Source: Prevotellaceae bacterium
GTDB lineage: Bacteria; Bacteroidota; Bacteroidia; Bacteroidales; UBA932
Direction: 5' to 3'
DNA: 7,333 nucleotides
Assembly (NCBI GenBank): GCA_031289385.1
Contig: JAITPP010000324.1
Location: 1-7,333, forward strand
The position numbers and the translations under genes are program-made. Shown here piece by piece: positions 5,661 through 7,333 of the stretch (positions are counted from its first letter, which is position 1; the number at the start of each line of letters is the position of its first letter). The notes below the pieces were generated by a model. It ran no database searches, was not told where the DNA came from, and was given only the letters and a program-made list of their open reading frames with translations.

Positions 5661-7333
5661 ATGAAAAAATATTATTTGATTGTCATGGCAGCTATCGCAA
5701 CAGGATTTTTGCTGAACAGTTGCAGCCAAAAAGACGGACAATTTTCGTCAAACAACAATCTTGCACTTAACGATTCTTCATATTTTGAAACACGAGGATT
5801 AAATTATTTTGTGTTCAGCAATCTGTACGATGCCGCTTTTGACGATTCGAAAATCAGCGCAGTAGAAATCATTCATCACGGCATTCGCACGGCAACCAAC
5901 GGCGATGTAAGAATGAATCCTACGCCGGGGCAATGGGATTTGCTCCCAAAATATATTGATAGAATAATCGACAAAGAAAACAAGCGTATAGATGTGAAAT
6001 TAAGTTATACAAAGTATGAATTTGATTACACGTTGAGCGGAGAAGCAAAAGACGGTGGTTTTTATTTGAGCGTGAGCGTAGAAAAACCAATTCCCGATGC
6101 TTTGAACGGCGTTGCCGGATTGAATTTGGAATTTATGCCGCCTTGTTTGTTCGGCAATGCGTATGCTATGGACGGGCAAAACGGACTTTTTCCAACTTCG
6201 CCTGCCGACAATATGACAACCATCAACGGACAGGTTGAGCCGTTACCCATTGTTAAAGGTAAAAAAATAGAAATTGCTCCCGATGATCCGATGAAACATA
6301 TTACCATTAGCACCACAGGCGACTACGAAATTATGTTGTTCGACGGGCGCAACAAGCAGCAAAACGGTAACTTTGTGGTACGCACTTTGCTGCCCGCAGG
6401 CAAAACAGGCAAAATTGTTGAATGGTTTATTACAGCCGAAACAAAATCCGATTGGATACGCCAACCGGTAATTGCTCATTCGCAGGTTGGCTATCATCCT
6501 TTGCAAAACAAAATGGCTGTTATAGAATTAGATAAAAATGACAAACCGCTTTCGTCAGTTTCGCTGTTAAAAGTGAATAACGACGGCAGCACAACCGATG
6601 TATTGTCGGCAACGCCAAAAGAATGGGGAATTTATACAAGATACAATTATCTTCAATTCGATTTTTCGTCGGTAACAGAATCAGGTATTTATGTGCTTGA
6701 ATACGGTAAACAACGCACCGCGCCATTTCCTATTGCCAATAATGTTTTCGAAAAAACATGGTATCCTACTTTGGGTATATTTTTACCTGTGCAAATGGAT
6801 CATGTGTTTGTTCGTGAAGCATATCGCGTTTGGCACGGCGCATCACATTTGGACGATGCTTTGCAAGCTCCGGTAAATTACGCACATTGGGATGGTTGGC
6901 GTCAGGGAGCTACCACAGGCAACAAATATAAACCTTTGGAACATATTCCCGGACTAAATGTGGGCGGATGGTTTGATGCCGGCGATTTTGATATTCAAAC
7001 AAACTCTCAACAATTTGTTGTTCAAAGTCTGTCTATGCTTTGGGAAAATTTTGCTCCTAAATATGACGAAACAACCGTAAATCAGAAAACCCGCTATGTT
7101 GATATTCACGTTCCCGACGGACAGCCCGATGTATTGCAGCAAATAGAACACGGCACATTACAATTGGTTGCACAAATAAAATCTATCGGTTACGCCATTA
7201 TGGGAATCAACGAATCGCATCTGTATCAATATCGTCATTTGGGCGATGCTCTTACTAAAACCGATAATTTGATTTATAATCCGAGTTTGGACTCGCTGCA
7301 AGTACAAGGAAACACAAGCGGTACACTCGACGA
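5661..7333 (+). CDS. GH9 endo-glucanase/xyloglucanase lipoprotein (3' end cut by window)
   Basis: The open frame runs from the ATG at 5661 to the window edge, giving 557 complete codons without a stop. The N-terminus is a lipoprotein signal ending in LLNSC (Cys21). It is followed by SQKDG, whose Lys-Asp loosely resembles Bacteroidota surface-export signals. Residues about 40-268 form a region without recognised catalytic motifs (YFETRGLNYFVFSN, IHHGIRTATNGD, LPAGKTGK), found in my recollection at the front of other Bacteroidota GH9 proteins. A CelD_N-type Ig-like domain follows at about 270-358 (HSQVGYHP at 273-280). The GH9 barrel begins near 362, with GGWFDAGDFD (435-444) carrying the catalytic Asp439/Asp442 pair and VPDGQPDVLQQIEHG (484-498) the next conserved helix. 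The catalytic acid Glu lies beyond the window. It should cut beta-1,4-glucan backbones at the cell envelope. With the GH35 neighbour, xyloglucan is a plausible substrate. Confidence 0.92.
   Translation, partial: MKKYYLIVMAAIATGFLLNSCSQKDGQFSSNNNLALNDSSYFETRGLNYFVFSNLYDAAFDDSKISAVEIIHHGIRTATNGDVRMNPTPGQWDLLPKYIDRIIDKENKRIDVKLSYTKYEFDYTLSGEAKDGGFYLSVSVEKPIPDALNGVAGLNLEFMPPCLFGNAYAMDGQNGLFPTSPADNMTTINGQVEPLPIVKGKKIEIAPDDPMKHITISTTGDYEIMLFDGRNKQQNGNFVVRTLLPAGKTGKIVEWFITAETKSDWIRQPVIAHSQVGYHPLQNKMAVIELDKNDKPLSSVSLLKVNNDGSTTDVLSATPKEWGIYTRYNYLQFDFSSVTESGIYVLEYGKQRTAPFPIANNVFEKTWYPTLGIFLPVQMDHVFVREAYRVWHGASHLDDALQAPVNYAHWDGWRQGATTGNKYKPLEHIPGLNVGGWFDAGDFDIQTNSQQFVVQSLSMLWENFAPKYDETTVNQKTRYVDIHVPDGQPDVLQQIEHGTLQLVAQIKSIGYAIMGINESHLYQYRHLGDALTKTDNLIYNPSLDSLQVQGNTSGTLD

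Noticed and set aside
6062..6726. Several minus-strand open frames of 68-87 codons within the GH9 gene
   Set aside because: They overlap one another and are antisense to a continuous coding frame with lipoprotein, Ig-like and GH9 motifs, so they are not genes.

Overview
The window looks like part of a plant-polysaccharide utilisation locus from a Bacteroidota genome, most likely an anaerobic, Bacteroidales-like fibre degrader. This rests on three things: AT-rich DNA, A/T-rich leaders without clear Shine-Dalgarno sequences, and a lineage-typical gene set of GPH symporter, GH10, GH35, GH43 and GH9 with Bacteroidota-style lipoprotein signals. The exact species cannot be told from the sequence.

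Layout: positions 1-315 hold no gene. They contain a complex nested palindrome (about 6-164), an AT-rich stretch with a weak promoter candidate, and a tandem array of 7-base units (206-270). Five genes follow, all on the + strand: a sugar:cation symporter (316-1719), a GH10 endo-xylanase lipoprotein (1768-2889), an exported GH35-like beta-galactosidase (2893-4527), a cytoplasmic GH43 beta-xylosidase/arabinofuranosidase (4635-5600) and a GH9 lipoprotein (5661 to the window end, incomplete). Gaps are 48, 3, 107 and 60 bases, consistent with one operon that may have an internal promoter. The 107- and 60-base gaps carry short repeats and palindromes.

Inferred cooperation: the GH10 and GH9 lipoproteins cut xylan and beta-glucan/xyloglucan backbones at the cell envelope. 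The exported GH35 enzyme removes galactosyl side groups. The symporter carries short oligosaccharides across the inner membrane, and the cytoplasmic GH43 enzyme finishes them to pentoses. The mix of GH10/GH43 (xylan) with GH35/GH9 (xyloglucan or other galactosylated hemicellulose) suggests a mixed hemicellulose target. No SusC/SusD pair, regulator or GH67/GH115 enzyme lies in the window, so the outer-membrane import step is not visible here.

I see no evidence of a wholly new system. The least explained elements are the nested palindrome at the left end, the recurring 7-base intergenic arrays, and the uncharacterised N-terminal region of the GH9 protein.
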